From positions 1-33,022 of the forward strand of contig CANTYJ010000015.1 in NCBI GenBank assembly GCA_947854175.1: DNA of 33,022 nt. Direction: 5' to 3'. The translations under genes were made by a program, and so were the position numbers. How positions within the stretch are numbered: the stretch's first letter is position 1; each line of letters starts with the position of its first letter. The DNA is from an uncultured Turicimonas sp. Lineage in GTDB: Bacteria; Pseudomonadota; Gammaproteobacteria; Burkholderiales; Burkholderiaceae_F. The notes beneath the pieces were generated by a model. The model did not search any database. It was not told the origin of the DNA and was given only the letters and a program-made list of their open reading frames with translations. Below are positions 9,001-16,424 of the stretch, piece after piece.

Positions 9001-11451
9001 TTCCAAACAGATTTAAGTGCGGGCCGTGTGGCTGTCGAAGGAGATACCATAACTTCACTTGGAGCAACCTCTCTTTATGGAGAAATGGATCTAACGGGAC
9101 GGAACACAGTGAAATCGGGTGGCTCCGAAAGAGGAGTTTCTTTAAATATTTCTAAAGAAGGGTCTCAGCTTGTAGAAGATGGAGCGCAATCCACATGGAA
9201 TAAAGTAATTATTGATGGAGTTGTTGTTAACTCCGGAACTTTACAGATTGGAGAGCAAAAGAGATTATTCAGGAGTCCGGCTAATAATTCCTTTATTCAG
9301 ATCAATAACGGCGGAAGGCTAATCAATACAGGTTCCATGGATTTGACAAATGCCGGAAATGCTATAGTCAGCGGTAAATCTTCTACAGAAAAGCAAGGTA
9401 TCACCGTTTTTAATGATTTGACCATTGTCAACAAAGGGTCCAACCGCGTTTCACAAAACGGGGTAGAAAAGGGGAATGCACTGGATATTGAAAACGGCGG
9501 TTTTGAATTAATTGAAAAAGGTGCTTTGTCTCAGTGGAATCATGTTCTTGTCAAAGGAACCGCAGAAAATACCGGCGAAGCTCAGTGGAAACTTATCGAC
9601 GTTGATTCAACAGGTACGCTGAAAAACGACGGCAATCTAGAAGGTAAAGAACTTAACATAGATGCCGGAAAAGTTATTGTTGCCGGAGGAACAACACGAT
9701 TCGGAAACATCTCCTTAAACAATGGAGGCTACTTAGTCATCGGAAATAACAAAGAACTGAGTCCGACAAATGAAGCCAGACTTGATTTTGTCACTCAAAA
9801 TCAAGTTGATGGTCATATTTATGTAGTTGGCAATGGAAAATTAATAGTAGGAACAGATAATTCTTTTGATAATAGAATTGCTGCACCTCAACTTCCGGAA
9901 TCTGTGTCAAAAGTAGTGATAGGTTCCTCGGTTGAGCTAGGATCCCACGGCGGATTGGCGGTCGGAACTGCTAAACATAGCCTGCCTCAAACTCAGTCTA
10001 CTTCGAACTCTCTTGTATTTGGTAAAAATTCTTTCGTTATTTTAGACACATCTAATCTGGCTGGAGCTCCGGCTTTTACCACTGATGAGTCTTTACCTGT
10101 CGAAGTAGAGAGCGGATCTACTCTGATTCTTGGTAACATCGATAAAGAAGGGAGACAATTAATAACTGAAGGATTCACTGTCAAAGACCTTTCTTCCTGG
10201 CTGGACCGGGACCATTTGTATGCATTAAATGAGGATGGCTCCGGACTGGACTGGGTCCTAGAAGCTGGCAAGGATGAAAATTCAATATGGGTGGACATTG
10301 CGCGTCAAAAGGCAGAAGAGGTCTACCTAGATGTGGTGGTTCCTAAGAACGTAAATCAGGGGTTAAAAGAGGGAGCCGGAACAGACTATCAGTTTATTTC
10401 CCATACGATTAAGAACAACGGTTTTGACATAAAAGCCAAAACCAAAGCTATTAATTCCGTCGCTACAATTTCGCAAGGAATTGGAGCTGTCCGCATAGCC
10501 AGTGAAGATGCAAAAGATGCAGCAGATTCTGTCGGAAACCGTTTATCTTTTACCGGTGAAACATTTAATAGTCAAGGCCTGATGATCGCCGAAGCCGGCG
10601 GGGTGAACCTCTGGCTGGATATCTTAGGAGCAAAGCAAAAAATAGATTCATTGAAGATAGCCGGCAAACAAACAGGCGGGTTTGACAGAAATGTATTCGG
10701 CTTTATTTTCGGAGGAGACCACAAGTTCGGAAATATTAGAGTTGGGGGAGCGTTTTCTTTTGCTAAAGGAAATGCAGATTCAGAAGGGAATGTTTTAGCT
10801 ACTAAAGCAGATACCAAAACGTTTGGGGTTCAACTCTATGGCAATTATGCGGTTAATGAAATTTTTAACATTATTGGAAATTTTGGGTATTTTCGCTCCA
10901 ATTCCGATTTGAAGATGGGGTTAGATCCCGTTTTAACCGGTTTTAATCAGGCTAAAGCCAACGTGAAATCGAATGTTTGGTTAGCCGGAGTCAGAAGCGA
11001 AGTCCGAATTCCACTCAATAGACAAGCGTTAGTCGTTCCACACGTAGGACTAAGAGCTGTTTTTACTAATACCGACAATTCCAGGATCAAGCTTGACGGA
11101 AAGGAAGCGTTCAAAATCAAGACCGGCTCTACCAAAGGATTACAAGTTCCCGTTGGAATAGCCGTAAGAGGAGATTTAGAAGCGGCTGCGTGGAAGGTAT
11201 CCCCTACAGCTGACATTAGTATTATTGCTCAGGCCGGAAACACTAAGATTTCCAGTCGCACAACCGGATTTAGCACAGGTGTTACTGACAGTTATGCCTC
11301 CCAGTTTACAGGGAGGTTTGCAACTGAAGTTTCATTTGGGGTTTCAGCCTCAAGGGGTCCGGTTTCAATCGACGCCGGGTTAAATTTAACTTATGGCCAG
11401 CGGGGACAGAAAGACATTTCAGGACAATTAAGAGCGACATATCATTTTTAA
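6088..11451 (+). CDS. large classical (type Va) autotransporter
   Basis: A 1787-residue autotransporter. It starts with an extended signal peptide: an ESPR-like segment (MNKIFKTIWSYSRKEFVVTNE), a charged linker, then a hydrophobic core at about 48-63 with cleavage after VHA (residue 66). The passenger (about 67-1480) is rich in Asn, Gly, Thr and short GxLxNxGxL-type strands, as expected for a right-handed beta-helix. It has essentially no Cys (one, in GGKCTLSI). No protease or enzyme motif was found, so adhesion or self-association is the default guess. The translocator barrel spans about 1485-1787 and ends in the aromatic YHF. Two passenger stretches near residues 1016 and 1129 resemble each other. 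The ESPR fixes the start despite the weakly placed ribosome binding site. The gene stands alone on its strand. Confidence 0.93.
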   Translation: MNKIFKTIWSYSRKEFVVTNEIAAAKHKDTKSESFSPRKEANYFHGMTWLLTGLLLSLVSTASVHAAVQKNFEGKVSEDYLDFSNADVKVKNGATVTAKKIADNSLSKVTNEGTLSSLTGYEMLGKYANSGKFESLGNTSLHQSFENTGTAVFDSLDIYGELKNDFRAKIQINTDYFVDESVNAHAGNTMNNDGDFYAVGNGKIDGDAANKKNGRFINLGSITLGEKAMLSNAGTMWTGSLILNGELLLDSGSLFLTDFVKSTNEHSYLMLLENSVFGAKKIEAIDGMLRLDNTVAVGSRYLTFLNTDSTLANRIASLTPVISRTTFQATGAPVANSSAIWFNPDHNGNYGNFLSANDGGTASKTVLMGTEEDHTIQLRSGTIEGNYRVIGPTYIDAGSSVTVFNGGQLFAQNYTFADKGDTWETALIVNGKFDQKGTTAIDHLYMNGEGSSSVHKGAVSNVKRLTLDKSSSYNIDSQVVSVERIEMLGGKCTLSIKKGAEFTAKNATSLKGNIDNAGTFTVGRANNYSNTHYIHRGSEAKLNTSEFFKDSTVELADGAVINLVDYGLDTLDGNNYIVGNSSWKGTLKSDRDALIKDSSFDGMSTLIVNQVTDDGSVTLNEGGLLKIGSLNVSGAKKVINLSGGALLSSFDALFTDHGQRVIRLDAQSAMDAENITSSVFTFPKSEKLKDGVAESIDWNKGTIAFNDPEITLDTIAKSSAAIGKAAGENREVSVVYLGKLVDSFARDTAYDELSIDHIETLFSEQGSTSNNPVVVPGVILTEHSLDNSVGGVSHNAVVWGKDSGDPSHEDHYISANIGFSNVKAVETATVKDGLKAALVGRSLSKSNPYQWADDNRLLLSESAGKGGTIKTENGSVFEFGSHGTIEAHTGWVDNVNNDGVTTFKNGHWGVKTKISGDGLINIERNAEVQTGSINLSGQSPTTLLNKGSLSITGDVNGGGVFIGKGKTLNNQFQTDLSAGRVAVEGDTITSLGATSLYGEMDLTGRNTVKSGGSERGVSLNISKEGSQLVEDGAQSTWNKVIIDGVVVNSGTLQIGEQKRLFRSPANNSFIQINNGGRLINTGSMDLTNAGNAIVSGKSSTEKQGITVFNDLTIVNKGSNRVSQNGVEKGNALDIENGGFELIEKGALSQWNHVLVKGTAENTGEAQWKLIDVDSTGTLKNDGNLEGKELNIDAGKVIVAGGTTRFGNISLNNGGYLVIGNNKELSPTNEARLDFVTQNQVDGHIYVVGNGKLIVGTDNSFDNRIAAPQLPESVSKVVIGSSVELGSHGGLAVGTAKHSLPQTQSTSNSLVFGKNSFVILDTSNLAGAPAFTTDESLPVEVESGSTLILGNIDKEGRQLITEGFTVKDLSSWLDRDHLYALNEDGSGLDWVLEAGKDENSIWVDIARQKAEEVYLDVVVPKNVNQGLKEGAGTDYQFISHTIKNNGFDIKAKTKAINSVATISQGIGAVRIASEDAKDAADSVGNRLSFTGETFNSQGLMIAEAGGVNLWLDILGAKQKIDSLKIAGKQTGGFDRNVFGFIFGGDHKFGNIRVGGAFSFAKGNADSEGNVLATKADTKTFGVQLYGNYAVNEIFNIIGNFGYFRSNSDLKMGLDPVLTGFNQAKANVKSNVWLAGVRSEVRIPLNRQALVVPHVGLRAVFTNTDNSRIKLDGKEAFKIKTGSTKGLQVPVGIAVRGDLEAAAWKVSPTADISIIAQAGNTKISSRTTGFSTGVTDSYASQFTGRFATEVSFGVSASRGPVSIDAGLNLTYGQRGQKDISGQLRATYHF
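9133..9585 (+). repeat. divergent internal repeat in the autotransporter passenger
   Basis: Two 38-codon units, at 9133-9246 and 9472-9585, encode related segments. They share the pattern G-x2-L-x-I-x2-G-x2-L-(V/I)-E-x-G-A-x-S-x-W-N-x-V and later N-(S/T)-G. They are 113 codons apart, consistent with ancient duplication of a beta-helix section. Confidence 0.55.
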
Positions 11452-11781
11452 AAATAGGTCAGAAATCTTGAGGTAAGAGCCGGCGTGTAAGCTACTATGG
11501 AGTCAAAAAATCCGAAGGATTAAAAACAAAGAGAATTTGTTTACGAAGATTTCTTCTTCGTCAAGAATTCTTTTGAAAACAAGGAGGAGAGGTAAAACCT
11601 CCAAGCTTGACGCTAAGATGTTTTGAGGTTCCTGCATTCATGTGAAATTTTGCAAGGAACTACATAGAGGTTAAAACTATCTGAAGAACAAATTACGGCT
11701 TTTTAAAACAGACACCACTTGAATTTTGTTCAAGTTTGACAAATACTCTCCGTAATAGAATTGAATTAGTTATTAAAGAAT
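11452..11781. other. gene-free spacer between convergent autotransporter and reductase genes
   Basis: No gene seen. An inverted repeat ACGAAGA/TCTTCGT (11543-11549 with 11555-11561) followed by CAAGAATTCTTTT is a weak candidate terminator for the autotransporter. A GAGGT/ACCTC mini-hairpin lies near 11590-11610. Confidence 0.4.
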
Positions 11782-11811
11782 AAAAAAGGCGCTCCTGAAA
11801 AATGGAGCACC
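11782..11811 (-). terminator. intrinsic terminator of the flavin reductase gene
   Basis: On the minus strand, GGTGCTCC and GGAGCGCC (11811-11788) form an 8-bp stem with one G-U pair around an 8-base loop, followed by a run of six T. It begins 22 bases after the reductase stop codon. The plus-strand copy has a C-A mismatch, so the minus strand is the better fit. Confidence 0.8.
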
Positions 11812-11833
11812 TTTTTAATTCGTTAACTAACGA

Positions 11834-13999
11834 TTAGTTAGTTCCCAGAGCTGTCTTAGCAGCAATACGTCCGAATGTAAGAACATCAGCAGTCGCATTA
11901 CCACCTAAGCGGTTAGAACCGTGAACACCACCGGTGACTTCACCGGCTGCATACAATCCCGGAATAACCTTGCCATTCTTATTCATGACCTGAGCTTTCG
12001 GATTAATTTCCAGGCCTCCCATTGTGTGGTGAATGGAAGGTGCTCTTGGTGTTGCATAGAATGGTGGTTTAACGATCGGGCGATCAAACAGTTTGCGACC
12101 AAACTTTGGATCGCTCTTGTTTTCGACCATTTTGTTGTATTCAGCAACAGTTGCTTCTAATTTATCAGCAGGCATTCCGAGCTGCTTTGCAAGTTCTGCC
12201 AGTGAATCAGCTTTGTAAATTCTTCCGATTTTTACCAAAGTCTCGACATCTTCATTGAAGCTATTCAGAGGTTTGACAATTGATGAGTCGTTAATGTCAT
12301 AACAAATTGCTCCCGGCTGTTTCTTTATAGCAGCTACAAATTCATCACGACGGGCATCTTCTTTAACAAAACGTTCTCCGTTTTTGTTAACGTCAATGAC
12401 ATCATCCAAACCTGACATCTTGCGAGCACGACCTTGTAACGTGCCGGTACCGGGTGTTGCCAAAGGATAAACCTGAACATAATTCATGCCGGTTGTATCT
12501 GCTCCATGCCGGGTGGCGATAACGATTCCGTCGCCAGTTGCGCCGGGATGATTGGTTGATACCATATCCGGAGTGAGATGCGGAGCAGACTTCTGACGCA
12601 TTTCTTTATTCTGGCTATAACCGCCGGTAGCAAGGATTACGCCGTGTTTTGACAGAATCTGATATTTATTACCAACTTTGTCTGTAGCAGTAACGCCAAT
12701 GACTTTTCCGGATTTATCCATTACTAAGTCTGTTACGCGGGTTGCCAGTTTAAAGTTAACGCCTTGTTTAACCGCAGACTGGTATAAAGGATCAATTAAA
12801 CCAAGTCCGGCAGGAGCATCTAACTGGTGTGTACGTTGCCAAAGAGCTCCGGCTCCCTGACTTACACGGTCCATAACAGGTGAACCTTTAGACTGCATCC
12901 AATGGAGTGTATCCAATACGTTATTTGCATATGTTCTGATGAGAGGAATGTGTCCGACTTTATCTCCACCGTTATAGGTCTGAAGAGCATGCCATTCAGG
13001 ACAATCAAATAAAGTTTTGGAGCCGCTCTTCAAATAAGCTTCGTACTTAGCTTTTACGTCTGCCATTAACTTCTTATGTTCTTCGCTTACGGGCTTTTCA
13101 TTGATAGCTTTTAAGACAGCATCCTTCAATGTTTCAGTCATTGGAAGCGCTTTTTGCCGTTCAGGATCAGCTGCATTGAAAGCTGAAGCACACCTCAAAG
13201 TATTCCCACCGATGACAGGCATTTTTTCGACAATAAGAACGTTCTTCGCACCTAAGTCTTTTGCTGTAACAGCTGCAGATAATCCTGCACCACCGGCACC
13301 GACGATAACTAAGTCAACATTTTCCTTTTGCACGCCTGCAATCTTTTTAATTTTCTGCGGTACAGGTTTTTGGAAATCGGCTAAATTTCCACCGGCTTGT
13401 TCAAGTGCTTGGCCAACTGCGGATTTAAAGGCTGTAGAAGTAACAGAGGCTCCTGATACATTGTCAACGTTCAAGGTTTGATTGGCGATAATGTCATGAC
13501 CAATCTCGCGGATGGCTGTGTCGCCTAAATATTTTGTTTCACGCTGCCCCGGGGTCTGAATATCAGCAATTTTGTGATCCTTAATGGTTACTTTGACATT
13601 TAACCATCCGTTATTTCCATATGCTTTTGCTTCATAAACACCATCTTTAAGTTGAGAAACTTGTTTTTGTTTACCTGAAGCTTGGGCCAAACATTCTGCA
13701 ACGGCTGTTTTGATCGCTTTTGACGTTACTGAGGCACCTGCAACGCCTTGTACATCAACAGATTGGGCTTTAACGATAGCAGCAGGTAATTGATCTATTG
13801 CGTTTGAACCAATTCCTTGTGTTTCTTTCTGATCAAGGATTTTGACAGAAAGGATTTTATCTGAGGAGGTTTGAACTTCAACTTTCACCGGACCGTTTTG
13901 CCCTGCGACTGAGGCAGTGTAAGTGCCGGGAACATAAGCCATCGCTACTGTAGAGCATGCAGCGGCAGCAACAGCTAAACAAATCTTGCTAACTTTCAT
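11834..13999 (-). CDS. secreted FAD-dependent reductase with two FMN-binding domains (flavocytochrome c/urocanate reductase superfamily)
   Basis: 721 residues starting at the ATG at 13999, which has a GGAG site and a signal peptide (cleavage after AMA, residue 21). An in-frame upstream ATG at 14053 would bury that signal peptide. Two FMN_bind domains follow, each ending in a flavin-attachment-like motif: GAS at 88-90 and SGAS at 182-185 (Ser where many relatives have Thr). An FAD Rossmann motif GAGGAG is at 234-239. Arg551 (ARRD), His657/658 (HHTMGG) and Arg697 (GSNRLGG) match active-site residues of Shewanella fumarate reductase Fcc3. The position of its catalytic His365 (HPT) is Tyr511 (VQVYPLA). 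There is no CxxCH haem motif. It probably reduces an unsaturated organic acid in the periplasm, but not as a canonical fumarate reductase; urocanate, cinnamate-like or other enoates are possible. Divergent from a LysR gene. Confidence 0.9.
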   Translation of the reverse strand: MKVSKICLAVAAAACSTVAMAYVPGTYTASVAGQNGPVKVEVQTSSDKILSVKILDQKETQGIGSNAIDQLPAAIVKAQSVDVQGVAGASVTSKAIKTAVAECLAQASGKQKQVSQLKDGVYEAKAYGNNGWLNVKVTIKDHKIADIQTPGQRETKYLGDTAIREIGHDIIANQTLNVDNVSGASVTSTAFKSAVGQALEQAGGNLADFQKPVPQKIKKIAGVQKENVDLVIVGAGGAGLSAAVTAKDLGAKNVLIVEKMPVIGGNTLRCASAFNAADPERQKALPMTETLKDAVLKAINEKPVSEEHKKLMADVKAKYEAYLKSGSKTLFDCPEWHALQTYNGGDKVGHIPLIRTYANNVLDTLHWMQSKGSPVMDRVSQGAGALWQRTHQLDAPAGLGLIDPLYQSAVKQGVNFKLATRVTDLVMDKSGKVIGVTATDKVGNKYQILSKHGVILATGGYSQNKEMRQKSAPHLTPDMVSTNHPGATGDGIVIATRHGADTTGMNYVQVYPLATPGTGTLQGRARKMSGLDDVIDVNKNGERFVKEDARRDEFVAAIKKQPGAICYDINDSSIVKPLNSFNEDVETLVKIGRIYKADSLAELAKQLGMPADKLEATVAEYNKMVENKSDPKFGRKLFDRPIVKPPFYATPRAPSIHHTMGGLEINPKAQVMNKNGKVIPGLYAAGEVTGGVHGSNRLGGNATADVLTFGRIAAKTALGTN

Positions 14000-14068
14000 T
14001 TTTTTCTCCGTGGGAATGCCCCGGTTTTTAGATAGGCAATTCTCCCGAGGCATCTTTTGAAATTTTAT

Positions 14069-14117
14069 ATATTTGTTCGGAAATATTTAAATACTATAAT
14101 TGGATGACTACTATAGT
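14069..14117. promoter_or_regulatory. candidate LysR operators between reductase and regulator
   Basis: In the 126-bp divergent spacer, 14069-14086 is a perfect inverted repeat ATATTT-N6-AAATAT that contains a T-N11-A core, the LysR-type signature. A second motif lies at 14093-14117: ACTATA, then the perfect palindrome ACTATAGT at 14110-14117. The second motif ends only 8 bases before the lysR ATG, as expected for an autoregulatory site. Function is inferred. Confidence 0.5.
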
Positions 14118-14125
14118 TTTTTGAT

Positions 14126-15064
14126 ATGAATCTGAAAGATATATATAGTCTTTGGTTATTCGTTCTGGTGGTAAGAGAAAAAACGTTTACCAGAGCGGCA
14201 GCTGTCGCTCATATGACACAACCACCTTTATCTAACCATATCCGTCTACTTGAAGAAAGGTTAGGAGTTAAGCTATTTGAACGAACCACTCAAAAGGTAA
14301 CTCTTACTCTTGAAGGCCAGTTATTGTATCCAAGAGCAGAGAAATTTTTTGAAACGGCAAAACAGTTTTTTGAGGATGTTGAAGGCCTTTCGAAAAGGAG
14401 AGAAAAGAGATATATTATTGGCTCTTTCGGATGGATGTTATCGTCTTTCGTCCTTCCTCAGGTCACAGAGCTACAGGAAGAGCACGATCAAATAAGATAT
14501 GAACTTCGGAAACTAAACAGCAATGATGCGTCGTCTTTAGTAAAAGATTCAGAAATTGACATTTCCTATGCGTACTCAGAACCATTAATGAGAAGCAGTA
14601 TTGAGTCCAAGCCGGTCGCAAAAATCAAATTGGCAGTTGCTATTAGAGAAAGTGATCCTTTGTCATCCCGGACTTCTCTATCTCTAGAGGACATGAAAAA
14701 CTATAAATGCGTTTGTATTTCTTCGGAGATATCCTCGGGTCTGTATCAGTTCAACTCGTTACTGGCTTCAAAATATTCGTATGAAATTTATTCAGGAAGT
14801 AGGATTACAGATTTTTTTGATCAGGCGATCGAAGCTGGAATCCGCTCATCTTCATTTGCTTTACTTAGTCCGGTTGTAGCTAAGTACCTTCCCAAAGAAG
14901 TGAAGCTCATTCCTTTAAAAGAGGATATAAGTCTGACTTTGATCCGTTTAAGAAGAAAAGAGTTGAGTGAAGATTTCATCAAAGAGCTAAAGGAAAAAGA
15001 AAAGAAGTTTCTGTCCAGGCTTGCAGGAATCACGTATCTCAGTGATGAGAATCCCAGTAATTAA
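14126..15064 (+). CDS. LysR-family transcriptional regulator (next to flavin reductase)
   Basis: 312 residues. A classic N-terminal winged helix-turn-helix occupies about 3-62 (FVLVVREKTFTRAAAVAHMTQPPLSNHIRLLE read in part, then GVKLFERTTQKVTLT). A two-lobed effector-binding domain follows (about 90-300). No ribosome binding site is evident before the ATG; the operator-like palindrome sits almost on the start, so the mRNA leader is probably short. Its divergence from the reductase gene suggests it controls that gene, with the substrate as a likely inducer (inference from the usual LysR arrangement). The C-terminus is highly charged (KELKEKEKKF). Confidence 0.9.
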   Translation: MNLKDIYSLWLFVLVVREKTFTRAAAVAHMTQPPLSNHIRLLEERLGVKLFERTTQKVTLTLEGQLLYPRAEKFFETAKQFFEDVEGLSKRREKRYIIGSFGWMLSSFVLPQVTELQEEHDQIRYELRKLNSNDASSLVKDSEIDISYAYSEPLMRSSIESKPVAKIKLAVAIRESDPLSSRTSLSLEDMKNYKCVCISSEISSGLYQFNSLLASKYSYEIYSGSRITDFFDQAIEAGIRSSSFALLSPVVAKYLPKEVKLIPLKEDISLTLIRLRRKELSEDFIKELKEKEKKFLSRLAGITYLSDENPSN

Positions 15065-15210
15065 AGTTCGGATTACACTTCAACTAGAGAATTCATAGTC
15101 TATTTTTTAAATAGAGCAGGCTATTACATATTTTAAAAATGGATTGAAAATTTTTCCTTTTTTGATAATCCGCAAATTGATTATGCCCAATGGAATTGTC
15201 GATTTTTGAA

Positions 15211-15244
15211 CAAAATAAAAGGACGCCATATGTCCGGCGTCCTT
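15211..15244 (-). terminator. intrinsic terminator after lrgB
   Basis: On the minus strand, AAGGACGCC and GGCGTCCTT form a 9-bp stem (15244-15219) with an 8-base loop, followed by TTTTATTTTG. It begins 19 bases after the lrgB stop codon and closes the pepA-ltaE-lrgA-lrgB group. Confidence 0.85.
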
Positions 15245-15263
15245 AAGCCTAGTAATTTTTCTA

Positions 15264-15992
15264 TCAGGAAAACAACGGTAAAAGCAAATGAAGAAGTAGC
15301 GGAGCAACTAACGCTGTTACCAAGCCGGTTAAACCAATGGCTAAACTGGCATATGTTCCGGCTTCTTCGTTAATCTGGAAAGCTCTTGAAGTGCCGATGC
15401 CATGAGAGGCCAGGCCTAAAGAAAAGCCCATGGATGGCGAATCTGTGATCTTAAGCAGCCTGAAAAGAGGGCCTGCAATCACACCGCCCAGAACACCGGT
15501 TAAAACAACAAAAGATGCCGCCAATGCCGGCATACCGCCCATTTTTTCTGCAATAGTCATCGCAATCGGAGTTGTCACGCTCTTTGGAGCTAAGCTGACA
15601 ATGGTTTCCGGTGAAGCTCCTAGAGCACCGGCAATCAAAACAGCTGAGACAACAGCTACAACGGAACCACTGAGTAGTCCCAAAAGGATAGGGAGCCAGT
15701 TTTTTGCTAGCTGGATTCTCAAATCGTAAAGAGGAACCGCTAAAGCAACCGTTGTCGGGCCGAGCAAGAAGTGAATGAACTGAGCTCCGTCAAAATATGT
15801 TTTATAGGAGGTTCCTGTGGCTGTTAGTAACAGAACAACTATCAGGATGGCCACCGCAACCGGATTAGCCAGGGAGTTCCAATTAGTGAACTTGTAGAAT
15901 CTTTGTGCAACAGCATAAGCAGCTAATGTAACTGCCAGCCAGAAAAGAGAAGAGGTCGACAGGAACGACCATATTTCATGATAATCATTCAT
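15264..15992 (-). CDS. lrgB: LrgB/CidB-family (YohK-like) membrane protein
   Basis: 242 residues with about seven hydrophobic segments. The conserved LrgB core is visible: SVTTPIAMTIAEKMGGMPALAA in part, GVLGGVIAGP, and LASHGIGTSRAFQINEEAGTYASLAIGLTG in part. In the family it works with LrgA at the cytoplasmic membrane in murein hydrolase export control or, in other bacteria, small-metabolite transport. AAGGAGG lies 12 bases before the ATG. The start overlaps the end of lrgA by 8 bases, so the two are translationally coupled. The gene is followed directly by an intrinsic terminator. The substrate here is unknown. Confidence 0.92.
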   Translation of the reverse strand: MNDYHEIWSFLSTSSLFWLAVTLAAYAVAQRFYKFTNWNSLANPVAVAILIVVLLLTATGTSYKTYFDGAQFIHFLLGPTTVALAVPLYDLRIQLAKNWLPILLGLLSGSVVAVVSAVLIAGALGASPETIVSLAPKSVTTPIAMTIAEKMGGMPALAASFVVLTGVLGGVIAGPLFRLLKITDSPSMGFSLGLASHGIGTSRAFQINEEAGTYASLAIGLTGLVTALVAPLLLHLLLPLFS

Positions 15993-16395
15993 TTGCCTCT
16001 GCCTCCTTCTGCTTTCTGTTTTTTAACCAAATTGACGAATATTTAATAACAAGGCTACTTGTCACAATGGCTAAAACCGTGCTGACAACTATAGAAACAG
16101 AGATGGCAAGCCATTCGGTTTTAATTCTTTCGATGTGAAGAATGATGCCGACGCCGGCCGGGACAAACAAAACGGCGAGGTATGAAATAAGTGCCAGAGC
16201 GACAGGTCTGACGTAATCGGCCAGAGAGTCAATACAAATTAGGCTTAACAACAGCAAAAACATGCCAACTACCGCACCGGGTACCGGCAAGTGAAAAAGC
16301 CATTCCAGAATATTTCCAATGATCTGGAATACCAATAATAAAGTCAGTCCGACTATCATGATTAAAGTTAGATGGAAGAAGTAAGCGGACGCCAA
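15985..16395 (-). CDS. lrgA: LrgA/CidA-family (YohJ-like) membrane protein
   Basis: Up to 136 residues with four membrane segments and the family signature PVPGAVVGMFLLLL, then LAVLFVPAGVGII. It is the usual partner of LrgB, with which it overlaps by 8 bases. The start is uncertain. The longest frame begins with TTG at 16395, lying exactly in the loop of the hairpin at 16385-16403. The first ATG is at 16359 and would give 124 residues, shortening the segment before the first membrane helix compared with YohJ. Neither start has a clear Shine-Dalgarno sequence. I favour TTG because of the family length. It follows ltaE by 29 bases and is probably cotranscribed. Confidence 0.88.
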   Translation of the reverse strand: MASAYFFHLTLIMIVGLTLLLVFQIIGNILEWLFHLPVPGAVVGMFLLLLSLICIDSLADYVRPVALALISYLAVLFVPAGVGIILHIERIKTEWLAISVSIVVSTVLAIVTSSLVIKYSSIWLKNRKQKEAEANE

Positions 16396-16403
16396 GCGTC
16401 CGC
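16385..16403 (-). other. hairpin overlapping the lrgA start
   Basis: A perfect 7-bp stem (GCGGACG/CGTCCGC, 5-nt loop) lies 21 bases after the ltaE stop. The candidate TTG start of lrgA occupies three loop bases. The following TTACTTCTTCC is T-rich but has no true T run. It may be a weak terminator of ltaE or a structure limiting lrgA translation. Confidence 0.5.
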
Positions 16404-16424
16404 TTTAATGAAAGTTATTACAAA

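Noticed and set aside
13101-13481. 126-codon plus-strand ORF within the flavin reductase gene
   Set aside because: It is antisense to the FMN/FAD-domain coding sequence, with no binding site or recognisable domain.
11834-13999. Naming the flavoprotein a fumarate reductase
   Set aside because: The haem domain is absent and the catalytic His of the HPT motif is replaced by Tyr511, so the substrate should stay open.
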